A stretch of DNA of 64,000 nucleotides. Source: Paenibacillus validus NBRC 15382 (GTDB lineage: Bacteria > Bacillota > Bacilli > Paenibacillales > NBRC-103111). Below the pieces are notes generated by a model. The model worked only from the letters and a program-made list of their open reading frames with translations, had not been told where the DNA came from and made no database searches. Made by a program: the position numbers and the translations under genes. Location of the stretch: contig NZ_BIMH01000007.1 in NCBI RefSeq assembly GCF_004000985.1, forward strand, positions 62,001-126,000, given 5' to 3'. Below, piece after piece: positions 53,705-62,671 of this stretch; the stretch's first letter is position 1; the number at the start of each line of letters is the position of its first letter.

Positions 53705-54561
53705 CAGCGACTCCCCCCTTGTAATTGTTGCAAGGCTTTCTTCAATTCCTCGGCGTTCGGTACCTTCGCGTGCCAGACGTAGTTATTTTCCATAAAGCTG
53801 ACGCCTCGGCCCTTCAACGTATGCGCAATGACGATAACCGGTTTACCTTGCACCGCTTTCGCGTCCGAGAAGGCGTCGAGCAGTTGTTCCATCGAATGGC
53901 CGTCCACCTCGCTCACATGCCAGCCGAACGCCTCCCACCGCAGTCGCGGGTCCTGGACGGGAGCCTCGCGCAAATCGCCTTCGCTGCCCTTCCAGCCATA
54001 TTGCTGCAGCTTATTGTAATCCATCACGACGATCAAGTTGTCCAGCTTATACTTCGCTGCCACATCGGCCGCTTCCCATACTTGCCCTTCCTGGGCCTCG
54101 CCGTCGCCGATCACACAATACGTATAGAACGATTGGCCTTGCAGCTTGGCGCCCAGCGCCATGCCGACCGCTGCGGAAATTCCTTGGCCGAGGGAGCCGG
54201 TGGACATATCCAGGCCCGGGAGCAAATTCATGTCGGGGTGCCCTTGAAGGCGGGAATCGATTTCGTCAAAGGTCGGGAGCTCCTCGACCGGGAAGTAGCC
54301 CCTCAACGCCAGGACGGTGTATAAGGCGATGGCCGAATGCCCCTTCGACAATACGAAGCGGTCCCGGTCGCGTCCGAGGTGATCCTCGGGGTTGATATGC
54401 ATCGCTTCAAAATACAGGCTGACCAAAATATCCGTAACCGAAAGCGGTCCCCCGATATGCCCTGCATTGGCATGATGGACCGTTTCCAAAATCAACTGCC
54501 TCGTCTTGGAGGCCAACCTTTCAAGCTCCTGTAAACGAAGCTGGGTTAAGGTTCCATTCAT
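53704..54561 (-). CDS. transketolase, N-terminal subunit (first split pair)
   Basis: 285 residues of the thiamine-diphosphate-binding half. HHANAGHIGGPLSVTDILVSLYF, FVLSKGHSAIALYTVLALRG and the cofactor motif GDGEAQEGQVWEAADVAAK to NKLQQYG are present. ATG 54561 follows AAGGAGG. It lies 33 bases downstream of iolD. Split transketolases occur in many Bacillota and archaea for pentose synthesis and in special sugar pathways. Embedding one between iolD and iolB is unusual and suggests a role on an inositol-derived ketose. Confidence 0.95.
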   Translation of the reverse strand: MNGTLTQLRLQELERLASKTRQLILETVHHANAGHIGGPLSVTDILVSLYFEAMHINPEDHLGRDRDRFVLSKGHSAIALYTVLALRGYFPVEELPTFDEIDSRLQGHPDMNLLPGLDMSTGSLGQGISAAVGMALGAKLQGQSFYTYCVIGDGEAQEGQVWEAADVAAKYKLDNLIVVMDYNKLQQYGWKGSEGDLREAPVQDPRLRWEAFGWHVSEVDGHSMEQLLDAFSDAKAVQGKPVIVIAHTLKGRGVSFMENNYVWHAKVPNAEELKKALQQLQGGSR

Positions 54562-54594
54562 TTCGCTTCCTCCTTCAGCTGCTTGATCCACGGT

Positions 54595-56460
54595 TTACAG
54601 CACTCTCGCGGATTGGACTTTGTCTTGCATTTGCCGATAGGCCGCTTGGACATCTTCGCTTTCCGATACTTCCGCGACGCCCAATCTCCACCACGATTCG
54701 TAGCCGGTCGTGCACGTTCCCGGCAGCACTTTGATATCGATCAAGGTCGATACCTGCTGCTGCTTCGCGTCGGCCAGTGCGCTGTGCAATTGTTCGAGCG
54801 TGCGTACCGTGTAGCCAACCGCGCCCTGGCTTCTCGCGTGGCCGGCATAATCGATCTGCACATAGTCGCCGGTCAGCCGGCCGGTTTCCCTGGAACGGTA
54901 ACGGAATTCGTTGCCGAATCCTTGGCTGCCTTGGCCCCGTTGCAAATTGTGTATACATTGGAAACCGTTATTGTCGAGCAGCAGGACATTGATTTTATAG
55001 CCTTCTTGAATAGAGGTGACCAGCTCGGAGTGAAGCATCAAATAGCTGCCGTCGCCAACAAGCGCGTACACTTCCTTGTCCGGCTCCGCCATCTTAACGC
55101 CTAACGCCCCGCTCACCTCGTAACCCATACACGAGAAACCGTATTCCATGTGGTAGGTTTTAGGCACTTTGCTTCTCCACAACCGCTGCAGGTCCCCCGG
55201 CATGCTGCCGGCTGCGCAAATGATGATGTCTTGTTCATCGATGAAACGGTTGATTTCGCCCAATACACGCGTTTGCGCTAATCCGTCGGGGTTCTCGGCG
55301 CTGTAGTAACGGTCGACCTCCTCATCCCACTGCTTCTTCAAAGTCTCGATATGACCGGCCTCATAACCGCTCCGGTACCCCGCTTGCTTCAAGGCCTCCG
55401 CCAAAACCGGAAGCGCTTCCTTCGCATCGGCAACGATCCGCTTGGCATCCATTTTATACGCATCAAACTTGCTGACGTTAATGGATAAGAAATCGACGTC
55501 CGGGTTTTGGAACGCTGTTTTGGAGGAGGTTGGGAAATCCGCCAAACGCGTTCCGATCCCAATGATCAAATCGGCTTCCTTGGCCAGCAGGTTTCCCGCG
55601 AGCGAGCCGGTTACGCCAACCGCCCCGATATTCAAGGGGTGATCCCAGGGCAAGGCGCTTTTCCCCGCTTGCGTCTCCGCCACCGGAATGTGGAACGCTT
55701 CCGCAAATGCCTTTAATGATTCGGCAGCCTGGGAATAATGAACGCCTCCCCCGGCAATGATCAGCGGCTTCTTCTTGCCTCGGATCAGCTCAACGGCCCG
55801 TGCGACGGTTTCTTTATTCGGCGCTGCGCGCTCCACATCATGAACCCGTTTCCTGAAGAACGCGGCAGGGTAATCGTAGGCTTCGGTCTGTACGTCTTGC
55901 GGGAGCGCCAACGTTACCGCTCCCGTATCAACCGGATCCGTAAGCACGCGCATCGCATTCGTAAGCGCAGTTATCAGTTGTTCGGGGCGGGTTATGCGAT
56001 CCCAATACTTGCTCACCGGCTTGAAGGCGTCATTGGCCGATATGGTGTAATCGCTCGGATTTTCGATTTGCTGCAATACCGGATCCGGCTGCCGGGACGC
56101 GAAAATATCGCCAGGCAGCAGCAGGACGGGAATGCGGTTTACGGTTGCCGTCCCTGCGGCCGTCACCATGTTCAGCGCTCCGGGTCCGATCGACGACGTG
56201 CAAGCGAAAATTTCCGTCCGATTGTTTTGTTTGGCAAAAGCGATTGCCGCATTGGCCATACCCTGCTCGTTTTTACCTTGGTAGTAAGTCAGACTTCCCC
56301 GATCATTCTCGAGGGCTTCCCCTATTCCCGTCACATTCCCGTGGCCGAAAATGCCGAAGACACCCTTGACGAATTTGCGTTCCGTCCCATCGACACGGAT
56401 ATACTGGTTATCCAGGTACTTCAGCAAGGCCTGAGCCATCGTTAATCGTATCGTTTGCAT
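54595..56460 (-). CDS. iolD: 3D-(3,5/4)-trihydroxycyclohexane-1,2-dione acylhydrolase IolD
   Basis: 621 residues, a thiamine-diphosphate enzyme of the IolD family. It begins [19 protein letters not shown] and has [17 protein letters not shown], the catalytic glutamate region, [39 protein letters not shown] and the cofactor motif [10 protein letters not shown] ... NNGFQC. It opens the ring of the diketone made from inosose, giving 5-deoxy-glucuronate for IolB. ATG 56460 follows AAGGAG at about 11 bases; an open frame to 56580 is not supported. It lies between the iolG-like gene and the split transketolase. Confidence 0.97.
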   Translation of the reverse strand: MQTIRLTMAQALLKYLDNQYIRVDGTERKFVKGVFGIFGHGNVTGIGEALENDRGSLTYYQGKNEQGMANAAIAFAKQNNRTEIFACTSSIGPGALNMVTAAGTATVNRIPVLLLPGDIFASRQPDPVLQQIENPSDYTISANDAFKPVSKYWDRITRPEQLITALTNAMRVLTDPVDTGAVTLALPQDVQTEAYDYPAAFFRKRVHDVERAAPNKETVARAVELIRGKKKPLIIAGGGVHYSQAAESLKAFAEAFHIPVAETQAGKSALPWDHPLNIGAVGVTGSLAGNLLAKEADLIIGIGTRLADFPTSSKTAFQNPDVDFLSINVSKFDAYKMDAKRIVADAKEALPVLAEALKQAGYRSGYEAGHIETLKKQWDEEVDRYYSAENPDGLAQTRVLGEINRFIDEQDIIICAAGSMPGDLQRLWRSKVPKTYHMEYGFSCMGYEVSGALGVKMAEPDKEVYALVGDGSYLMLHSELVTSIQEGYKINVLLLDNNGFQCIHNLQRGQGSQGFGNEFRYRSRETGRLTGDYVQIDYAGHARSQGAVGYTVRTLEQLHSALADAKQQQVSTLIDIKVLPGTCTTGYESWWRLGVAEVSESEDVQAAYRQMQDKVQSARVL

Positions 56461-56506
56461 GCTTGCAACACTCCTTGATATGGATTGGGGTTCAAGAAGA
56501 CCCGGA

Positions 56507-57520
56507 TTAAGCGTTGACGGTTTGGATCTGGACAAGCTTCCCGGATTTGAACGAATCCGTTGCGGCGATCGCGATCGCAAGTGCAGCCTTGCCGTCTTCT
56601 TCGGTACAATCCGGTTTCGTTCCGTTCATCAGACTTTCAATAAAATGAGCCATCTCCAGCAAATAAGCATCTTTAAACTTGCTTGGAAAATCAGGAATAA
56701 TGTCGTATGTGCTGCCTTGGTGGTTCAAAATTTGGATGTTATGCTCGCGCAGCGAGCCGATTGTGATAACCCCTTCCGTACCGACGATTTCTCCCCGGAT
56801 GTCGTAGCCGTAAGGCGCAATACGCATCGTTTCGATATCGCCAGCCGCTCCGTTGCTGAATTGAAGCGTTGTCAGAGCCTGGTCGACATCTCCGTATTCG
56901 GACAAGAAGGCGTGCATCAAGACATGACCCGTTGCTTGAACGGAGACGACATCCGCATTCATCAAATATCTGGCGATGTCATAGTCGTGAATGGAAATGT
57001 CCAAATAAATGCCTCCGCTGTGCTTGATGAACGAGGCCGGCGGCACATTGCCGTCCCGGCTTAAGCCTTTGAAGTAAATCGGCTGGCCGATGTCCCCCTT
57101 CGCGATTCTCTTCTTCGCTTCGTGATAGGCGGGGTCGAATCGTCTCATAAATCCGACCTGACAGACGACGTTGTTTTTACGAATCGCCTCAATCACTTCG
57201 TCCGCTTCCGCTAACGTTTGCGTGATCGGCTTTTCCACAAAAATTTGTTTTCCCTTTGCAGCCGCTTTTTTGATCATCTCCGCATGTGTGGAAGTAGGCG
57301 TCACAATGACCACCGCATCGATATCCGGATTGTTAAACGCGTCGTCCGGATCGATCGAATAGCTTTCAATCCCCAGCTCGCTCGCGACCTGCTCCGCCCG
57401 GCCTGCAATCGGATCGATGACGGTCAGCAGCCGTGCCCCCCTGATTTTTGTCGCCAAGTTTTCCGCATGCCAGTACCCTAAACGACCTAATCCCAATACA
57501 GCGCAACGAATTTGCTTCAT
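56507..57520 (-). CDS. iolG: Gfo/Idh/MocA oxidoreductase, inositol 2-dehydrogenase-like (copy 1)
   Basis: 337 residues. It starts [20 protein letters not shown] and has [49 protein letters not shown] and [24 protein letters not shown]. These match the inositol dehydrogenase pattern and are close to the protein at 46072-47082. It would start the pathway by oxidising an inositol to inosose with NAD. ATG 57520 is used; a GTG at 57529 with the same frame is also possible. It lies between the aldehyde dehydrogenase gene and iolD. Confidence 0.9.
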   Translation of the reverse strand: MKQIRCAVLGLGRLGYWHAENLATKIRGARLLTVIDPIAGRAEQVASELGIESYSIDPDDAFNNPDIDAVVIVTPTSTHAEMIKKAAAKGKQIFVEKPITQTLAEADEVIEAIRKNNVVCQVGFMRRFDPAYHEAKKRIAKGDIGQPIYFKGLSRDGNVPPASFIKHSGGIYLDISIHDYDIARYLMNADVVSVQATGHVLMHAFLSEYGDVDQALTTLQFSNGAAGDIETMRIAPYGYDIRGEIVGTEGVITIGSLREHNIQILNHQGSTYDIIPDFPSKFKDAYLLEMAHFIESLMNGTKPDCTEEDGKAALAIAIAATDSFKSGKLVQIQTVNA

Positions 57521-57559
57521 GCTGTCCACCGCTTTCTTTTGATTTGTTTGGTTTGATGT

Positions 57560-59008
57560 TTATAGCTGCTCTTCCAAATTCACGGCTACGGTTACGGTTT
57601 CCAGCATCTCTTCGATGGCAAATGCCGGCCCCTCTTTGCCCATACCGCTTTCTTTGACTCCGCCGTAAGGCATTTGATCGGCGCGGAAGCTGCTCGTATC
57701 GTTAATCATGACTCCCCCGACCTCAAGCAAATAAGGAATCGTGTGCGCAAGAGAAACCGATTGGGTAAATACACCGGCCTGCAAGCCGTATTTGGAGTCA
57801 TTGACCAGCCGGACGGCTTCTTCGATCGTCTCATAAGTGGCAATCGATACGACGGGAGCGAACACCTCCTCATCGACGACCTTCATGCCCTTGGTAGCGC
57901 CGGTAAGAACCGTCGGGTAATACACGTTGTTCTCTCTTCTGCCGCCGGTCCAAATCTTCGCGCCTTGTTCAACGGCCTCGTTCACCCACCCTTCAATGCG
58001 GATCGCTTCTTTCTCACTGATCATAGGCCCAACGATTGTGGAAGGATCCAGCGGATCGCCGACCTTGAGGCTTGCCGTGTATCTGAGAAACGCCTCCATG
58101 AAAATTTGTTCGATCTCTTTGTGCACGTAGATGCGTTGTACGGAGATACAAATTTGGCCTGCATGCGCAAAGGACATTCGAGCCAGCTTGGCCGCAGCCG
58201 TTTCCACATCGGCGTCTTGGTGGACAATCGTTGCGGAGTTCGACCCCAGCTCCAGCGTCACTCTTCGCATCCCGATCGTTCGATGGATATGCTTCCCGAC
58301 TTCGGGAGACCCGGTAAAGGTATACTTATGGATCCGTTGATCCGTGAGTAATTGATCGCCCAAGGTGGAGCCGCTTCCCACCAAACAGCTTGCGAAACCT
58401 TTCGGCAAACCGGCTTTCTCCAGAAGCTCGCACAGCTTCAGAGCGGAATAAGCGGTATCCGAAGCCGGTTTAATGATGACGGGATTGCCTGCCGCCAAGG
58501 CCGGAGCGACCTTGTGGACAACCAGATTTAAGGGAAAGTTGAAAGGCGTTATCGCACAAACAAGGCCTATCGGTTTTTTGATCGTGTAAATGAGCCGCTT
58601 GCCGATGTTAAGATTGGGCGCCACTTGAGCCGGAATCATCTCGCCGGTAATTTTGATCGCTTCCTCTGCCGACAACAAGAAAATCAGCGCCGACCGGTTT
58701 ACCTCAGTCCTGGCATCCACAATCGGCTTACCGCCTTCGGCGGCAATCGCCTCCGCGAATTCCTCCAGATGGTCAAGCAGCAGATGATACATCTTCATCA
58801 GAACCTGAAATCTCTGGGCGGGAGCGAAGTCGGATTGCCTGAACGCCCGCTCCGCCGCTTCCAGCGCCGCATTCTTCTCCGCTTCTCCCGCCTTGCTAAT
58901 TTGTGCGAATAATTCACCTGTATATTTATTGTAAATAGGATGCAGCTCGGAAGTTTCAACCCATTCACCGCCTATGAACAGCGGCTTAATTGTTTTTTGC
59001 GCCAGCAT
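57560..59008 (-). CDS. aldehyde dehydrogenase, lactaldehyde/semialdehyde-type
   Basis: 482 residues of the NAD(P)-dependent aldehyde dehydrogenase superfamily. Features are the N-terminal KPLFIGGEWVETSE, GLVCAITPFNFPLNLVVHKVAP, the catalytic glutamate in LELGSNSA and the catalytic cysteine in GQICISVQRIYVHK. It does not look like MmsA/IolA, which releases CoA esters; it resembles lactaldehyde and succinate-semialdehyde dehydrogenases, which accept 2-hydroxy or acidic aldehydes. GGAGGGTCGCC precedes the ATG. It is the first gene of the operon, behind an operator-like site at 59050-59064. Malic semialdehyde is the substrate I infer. Confidence 0.92.
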   Translation of the reverse strand: MLAQKTIKPLFIGGEWVETSELHPIYNKYTGELFAQISKAGEAEKNAALEAAERAFRQSDFAPAQRFQVLMKMYHLLLDHLEEFAEAIAAEGGKPIVDARTEVNRSALIFLLSAEEAIKITGEMIPAQVAPNLNIGKRLIYTIKKPIGLVCAITPFNFPLNLVVHKVAPALAAGNPVIIKPASDTAYSALKLCELLEKAGLPKGFASCLVGSGSTLGDQLLTDQRIHKYTFTGSPEVGKHIHRTIGMRRVTLELGSNSATIVHQDADVETAAAKLARMSFAHAGQICISVQRIYVHKEIEQIFMEAFLRYTASLKVGDPLDPSTIVGPMISEKEAIRIEGWVNEAVEQGAKIWTGGRRENNVYYPTVLTGATKGMKVVDEEVFAPVVSIATYETIEEAVRLVNDSKYGLQAGVFTQSVSLAHTIPYLLEVGGVMINDTSSFRADQMPYGGVKESGMGKEGPAFAIEEMLETVTVAVNLEEQL

Positions 59009-59049
59009 GGCGACCCTCCTTCATTCCTTTTTAATAGCATAACACCTGG

Positions 59050-59064
59050 GGAAAGCCTTTAACC
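59050..59064. promoter_or_regulatory. operator-like site upstream of the inositol-type operon
   Basis: GGAAAGCCTTTAACC, 42 bases before the aldehyde dehydrogenase start. It differs by two bases from the site at 61540-61554. A -10-like TATGCT lies just downstream on the minus strand, so this site would overlap the promoter. Confidence 0.55.
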
Positions 59065-59089
59065 TAAAGCTATAAATAGTTGCCTTATT

Positions 59090-60310
59090 TTATCCGCTTC
59101 CCGCTGCGCTTGCGCTTCTGCTGTCCCTCGCATGAGCATTCGCCGATTTGTCCGAACGGTTCCAGTACACGGTCAAACAGGCCGCGAGCAAGCCTGTCGC
59201 CGCTGAGAACAGGAAGCCGCCGGTTAAATCGGAGCCGTCGTTAAACCATCCGGCAAGGAAAGGTCCCAGGAAAATACCGAGCGAGTAGAACGCCTGATAA
59301 AATCCCATAGCGGTTCCGCGCTTCTCCTGGCTGATCCCTCGCAGCGCCAAGCTTAACAACAATGGAAAGCTCAGTCCTTGCGCAAATCCGTTGATCCCCT
59401 GGGTCAAGCACAGCAAGCCAAGATCATGAATAAACGGGGTGGCGAGCGTAAAGACGGCGCTGCCTGCAAAACCGATCGTCAAAGTCGTCCAGCTCCCCCA
59501 TCGTTTCATAAACAGTCGACCCGACAGGAAGGTGGCGATTGCATGGGGAATCATAAAAGCAACGACCAGCATGCTGATGGCCTCTTCCGTTCCGCCAATC
59601 TTGAATGCCTGCAGCGGTGTAAACCCGAATATGGTAATAAACAACGTACTGTGGCAGATCGTGGAGAGCAAGGATACTTTCAACAAGTTCGGCTCTCTCA
59701 CAACGGCGGTCAATCCGTCCCAACCCACAGGTTTCTTGAAAGATTGGCTCTCCGTATCCTTAATGCCCAGAGAAAGCAGCGCGCCTAGCATAGCGAAAGC
59801 GAGTGCGACCCAAAAGGGGGCGTGCCACCCCCAACCGCTGACGAGAAATGCGCTTGCGCTCATTCCCAGAAGCTGAGCAGCCACGGTAACGAACTGTATG
59901 TTGGACATCGCTTTGGCTATGTTCCCGCTTGCAAAATAAGCCGAATACAGAACCGTAAAGACGACCCAAGTCGACGCGGATACGCCCGAGACAAGTCTGG
60001 ACACTAAGATCCAGCCGAAATCCCCCATTAATAAGCCCATGCAGCTCAGCATGCTCATAACCAAACCGAGTGAAACGAACAGCTTCCTTTGGCTTAAATA
60101 ATCCGACATCATGCCCAGTGGAAATCGGATAAGCAATTGGGTAATGCCGTAACTGCCCAGAATCAAGCCGATCAAGAGATGACCGGCCCCCTTCTGCTCC
60201 AGATAGGAGGATAAGATTGGCGAATACACATACTGGGAAGACCAGAACAGGAAGGTAACCGCGATAAACAGCGCATGATCTTTGACTCGGATACCATGAA
60301 TTTTCTCGAT
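59090..60310 (-). CDS. MFS transporter with apparently non-canonical start
   Basis: About 406 residues with twelve membrane segments. Typical MFS features are LGSYGITQLLIRFPLGMMSDYLSQRK (loop 2-3, GxxxD..R) and FALRGISQEKRG-type LRGISQEKRGTAMGFYQAFYSLG. The first ordinary start, GTG 60229, would remove the first membrane segment (ALFIAVTFLFW). The frame is open back to a TAG at 60335-60337. A perfect AAGGAGG lies 8 bases before ATC 60310, giving (M)EKIHGIRVKDHALF, which reads like a normal MFS start. It lies after the gfo gene at 60378-61376 and may take up a sugar or polyol of this regulon. Confidence 0.82.
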   Translation of the reverse strand: MEKIHGIRVKDHALFIAVTFLFWSSQYVYSPILSSYLEQKGAGHLLIGLILGSYGITQLLIRFPLGMMSDYLSQRKLFVSLGLVMSMLSCMGLLMGDFGWILVSRLVSGVSASTWVVFTVLYSAYFASGNIAKAMSNIQFVTVAAQLLGMSASAFLVSGWGWHAPFWVALAFAMLGALLSLGIKDTESQSFKKPVGWDGLTAVVREPNLLKVSLLSTICHSTLFITIFGFTPLQAFKIGGTEEAISMLVVAFMIPHAIATFLSGRLFMKRWGSWTTLTIGFAGSAVFTLATPFIHDLGLLCLTQGINGFAQGLSFPLLLSLALRGISQEKRGTAMGFYQAFYSLGIFLGPFLAGWFNDGSDLTGGFLFSAATGLLAACLTVYWNRSDKSANAHARDSRSASAAGSG

Positions 60311-60377
60311 GTCTACAACCTCCTTGATGGAGTTCTATGCGCATACGGCAGCCTGCGCATTCCTTCGTAGCAAGACT

Positions 60378-61376
60378 TTAATCGACGGTGACGAAAGCTT
60401 CCCTCTCGATCGATTCATAGCAGGCGTCAATCACTTTCATATTCTGGATGGTGTTGGCCGGCGTATAGAATGGCGTCAAGCCTTCCAGCACACATTGCGA
60501 GAAATGCTCGACTTGCAGCACATACTGATGGCCCGCGATCGTTTCATCCCTCGAGGCCCCATCGTCCGTTTCCACCGTGATCGAGGATACCCCGTCCGTT
60601 AATTGCGGTAAAAACGCCCGGTTCACCCTCACGCATCCCTTGGTGCCCACAATTTCATAATGATGCCGCTGCTTCTGATCCATTGAGGCATCGAACAAGG
60701 CCGTCATCCCGTTCTTCAACTCCATGAACCCGGCTGCCGACAGATCCACCCCGCCCGGCTTATCTTTCTTAGCCGATACAAACACCCGCTCAGGCTCGGT
60801 ACCCAGCACATTCCGGATCGCGTGCACGCAGTAGCAGCCCACATCATACAAACAGCCTCCGCCCAGCTCCGGATTCGTGCGAATGTTGCTTTCCCGCCCC
60901 TCAAGGAAGAACGAAAAGCTTACCTTCATGGTCTTGAGTTCTCCGAGCTCGCCGGAAGCTATTATCTCCCGGACCCGTTGATGCTGCGGATGAAATTGGT
61001 ACATGAACGCTTCCATAAAAATAACGCCGTGCCGATGACAAGCTTCGATCATATGTGCCGTCTCTTCGGCCGTTAATGCGGCAGGCTTCTCGCATAAGAC
61101 GTGTTTGCCTTTCTCTGCGGCTTTGATCACCCACTCGGCGTGGAGCGAGTTCGGCAGCGGAATATAGACCGCGTCGATGTTCGGATCTTCCAGCAGCGCG
61201 TCGTACGTCTCGTACACGTTCTCAATCTGGAATCGCGCAGCGATTTCTTTCGCGCTCGGCTTTGAGCTGGCGATTGCTGTCACCTCCGCGTTGACCGCAT
61301 CCCGAAAAGCCGGAAGCAATTCCTCCTGCGCGATTTTGGCCGTGCTGATAATTCCCCATCGAACCTTGTTACTCAT
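60378..61376 (-). CDS. Gfo/Idh/MocA family oxidoreductase
   Basis: 332 residues. The NAD-binding start is VRWGIISTAKIAQEEL, followed by IPLPNSLHAEWVIKAAEKGKHVL, CEKPAALTAEE and FMEAFMYQFHPQH. This is the glucose-fructose oxidoreductase-like branch rather than the inositol dehydrogenase branch. ATG 61376 follows GGAAGGGG. Two operator-like sites lie upstream (61540-61554 and 61702-61715). It is followed by the MFS gene after 67 bases. The substrate is unknown. Confidence 0.9.
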   Translation of the reverse strand: MSNKVRWGIISTAKIAQEELLPAFRDAVNAEVTAIASSKPSAKEIAARFQIENVYETYDALLEDPNIDAVYIPLPNSLHAEWVIKAAEKGKHVLCEKPAALTAEETAHMIEACHRHGVIFMEAFMYQFHPQHQRVREIIASGELGELKTMKVSFSFFLEGRESNIRTNPELGGGCLYDVGCYCVHAIRNVLGTEPERVFVSAKKDKPGGVDLSAAGFMELKNGMTALFDASMDQKQRHHYEIVGTKGCVRVNRAFLPQLTDGVSSITVETDDGASRDETIAGHQYVLQVEHFSQCVLEGLTPFYTPANTIQNMKVIDACYESIEREAFVTVD

Positions 61377-61539
61377 CGTTTGACCCCTTCCGGTTTTTAT
61401 GGCATTACAGGTACGTGGCCGCAGATGAACGGAAGCGCTTTCAAAAGGGATTTGTTGCATGGCTGCCGCCTCTCCCTGTCTAAGTTGCATCCTCCTTCTC
61501 TATCGACCGGAGGTTATCGGTTATGTAAGGCCTATATAA

Positions 61540-61554
61540 GGAAAGTGTTTAACC
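61540..61554. promoter_or_regulatory. operator-like site
   Basis: GGAAAGTGTTTAACC, upstream of the Gfo/Idh/MocA gene; nearly the same as 59050-59064. Confidence 0.55.
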
Positions 61555-61701
61555 TGAATTCTGCTGGTTTGCGCATTTAATTCCAACTAAGCGGAGCTGC
61601 TTTACGATAAATTCCCTTAAATCCAGCCCGTATCGCCGGATATTACTCACATTCATGCGTTCTAACTATCGTCTGACCTCGCTAATTGGTCTGCATTTTA
61701 G

Positions 61702-61715
61702 GGAAAGCCTTTTCC
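61702..61715. promoter_or_regulatory. operator-like palindrome
   Basis: GGAAAGCCTTTTCC, a near-perfect 14-base palindrome of the same family, 326 bases upstream of the Gfo/Idh/MocA start. Confidence 0.5.
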
Positions 61716-61815
61716 TTATTCTATGGTTTTTATTTTAGCATATATGGCAATATTTATCAACCCTGAAATTCTTTGGCGCTTATTCGCACCCTGCCTATTC
61801 CCTATTCGTCATACG

Positions 61816-62237
61816 TCAATAAAGCACGGTGTCGCCCGCATGAATCGACGTCAACTCTTCCGTCGCTTGAACGGCGCAGGCCAGCGGCTCGGTTAGGGCC
61901 GCTTCTTCAAGCGTGACATGGTCCGGAATTTTATAAATCATATCCTCTCGGGCCATGACATATTTCGTAAAGCCGCCGTCTATACCTGAGCCTAATGATC
62001 TGCGGTCATTGCATAATATATAATTTCCCGTTGTACAGTACGCGCATATGACGCATGTAATGGCGGTGGAAGGCAGAACGGTCACCCGATCCCCCTTCCT
62101 GATATGTTTCACCTTCTCGCCTGCTTCAACAACGATCCCCGAAAATTCATGCCCGATGCTCACAGGCGGGTAACTCTTATAGGTGTCATGGTAAATATGC
62201 AGACCCGTTCCGCAAATGTTTTTACGACAGCTTTCAT
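61816..62237 (-). pseudogene. decayed zinc alcohol dehydrogenase (threonine dehydrogenase-like)
   Basis: Remnant of a medium-chain dehydrogenase. An intact start with GGGGAGGGTG lies before ATG 62237 (MKAVVKT). The sequence then jumps, in another frame, to CGTGLHIYHDTYKSYPPVSI and GHEFSGIVVEAGEK. About 25 codons, including part of the catalytic-zinc region, are missing at the junction. It continues with CVICAYCTTGNYILC but stops at 61816 after TSIHAGDTVLY, so the whole Rossmann fold and C-terminus (about 190 residues) are gone. Two independent losses make it a pseudogene. The operator-like palindrome of the regulon is still present just upstream (62268-62281). Confidence 0.88.
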
Positions 62238-62267
62238 TTTCACCCTCCCCTGGATTCGATTTGGCAA

Positions 62268-62281
62268 GGTAAACCTTTACC
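62268..62281. promoter_or_regulatory. operator-like palindrome upstream of the decayed dehydrogenase
   Basis: GGTAAACCTTTACC has inverted arms GGTAAA and TTTACC. It belongs to the operator family seen at 46007, 59050, 61540 and 61702. Confidence 0.5.
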
Positions 62282-62350
62282 CTCCAATGAGCTTATACTA
62301 GCATTATTTTTAGAACTGTACAACAAAATTATTAGCGCTGGACTGTTCAT

Positions 62351-62389
62351 AAAAACAAGACGGGAGACTCCATAGAGCCCCCCGCCTTG
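62351..62389 (-). terminator. terminator of the second SR1P gene
   Basis: On the minus strand CAAGGCGGG and CCCGTCTTG (one G-U pair) form a stem, followed by TTTTT. It lies 34 bases after the SR1P stop. Confidence 0.8.
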
Positions 62390-62422
62390 GTCCTGCTACT
62401 TTTCAGTCCGATTGTTCGGATG

Positions 62423-62593
62423 TCAGCATTCCGTCATTGGCCGGTCCGTCTTCACCCGCGATTCCAAGCAATCGGGCCTTTGACAGTCGGAATAATAAAA
62501 AGTTATTTTCTCGGAATCGAATGTTGCAATCATATGCTCGCAATACTTGCACAGGATCGTTCCAAGCTCAACCCGGGAAGTTGCGTTGTCCAT
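62423..62593 (-). CDS. SR1P-like small protein (GapA-binding peptide family), copy 2
   Basis: 56 residues. The core ELGTILCKYCEHMIATFDSEK followed by ITFYYSDC is closely related to copy 1 at 42524-42685 and to B. subtilis SR1P. ATG 62593 follows AAAGGATGG. The leader bases around the start (AAGAAAGGATGGATCATG) are the same as in copy 1, so the two transcripts share both translation signals and coding core. The C-terminal tails differ. It follows the second transketolase gene after 78 bases but has its own terminator. Confidence 0.85.
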   Translation of the reverse strand: MDNATSRVELGTILCKYCEHMIATFDSEKITFYYSDCQRPDCLESRVKTDRPMTEC

Positions 62594-62671
62594 ACATGAT
62601 CCATCCTTTCTTCCATCCGCTGCACGGATTCGGAAACATGGCCGGCATAACCCGCTGCGCAACGCCTTTCG

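Larger units (their letters stand above)
61377..61815. other. 439-base gap upstream of the third Gfo/Idh/MocA gene
   Basis: No gene was found. It contains the ribosome binding site of the gene at 60378-61376, two operator-like sites (61540-61554 and 61702-61715) and AT-rich sequence after the decayed alcohol dehydrogenase. Confidence 0.55.

Noticed and set aside
52745-59008. Sulfoquinovose transketolase pathway as an explanation for the split transketolase and aldehyde dehydrogenase
   Set aside because: No sulfoquinovosidase, sulfosugar isomerase or sulfonate exporter is present, whereas IolD and IolB are unambiguous.
61816-62237. Intact short alcohol dehydrogenase
   Set aside because: It lacks the nucleotide-binding domain and changes frame near the start.
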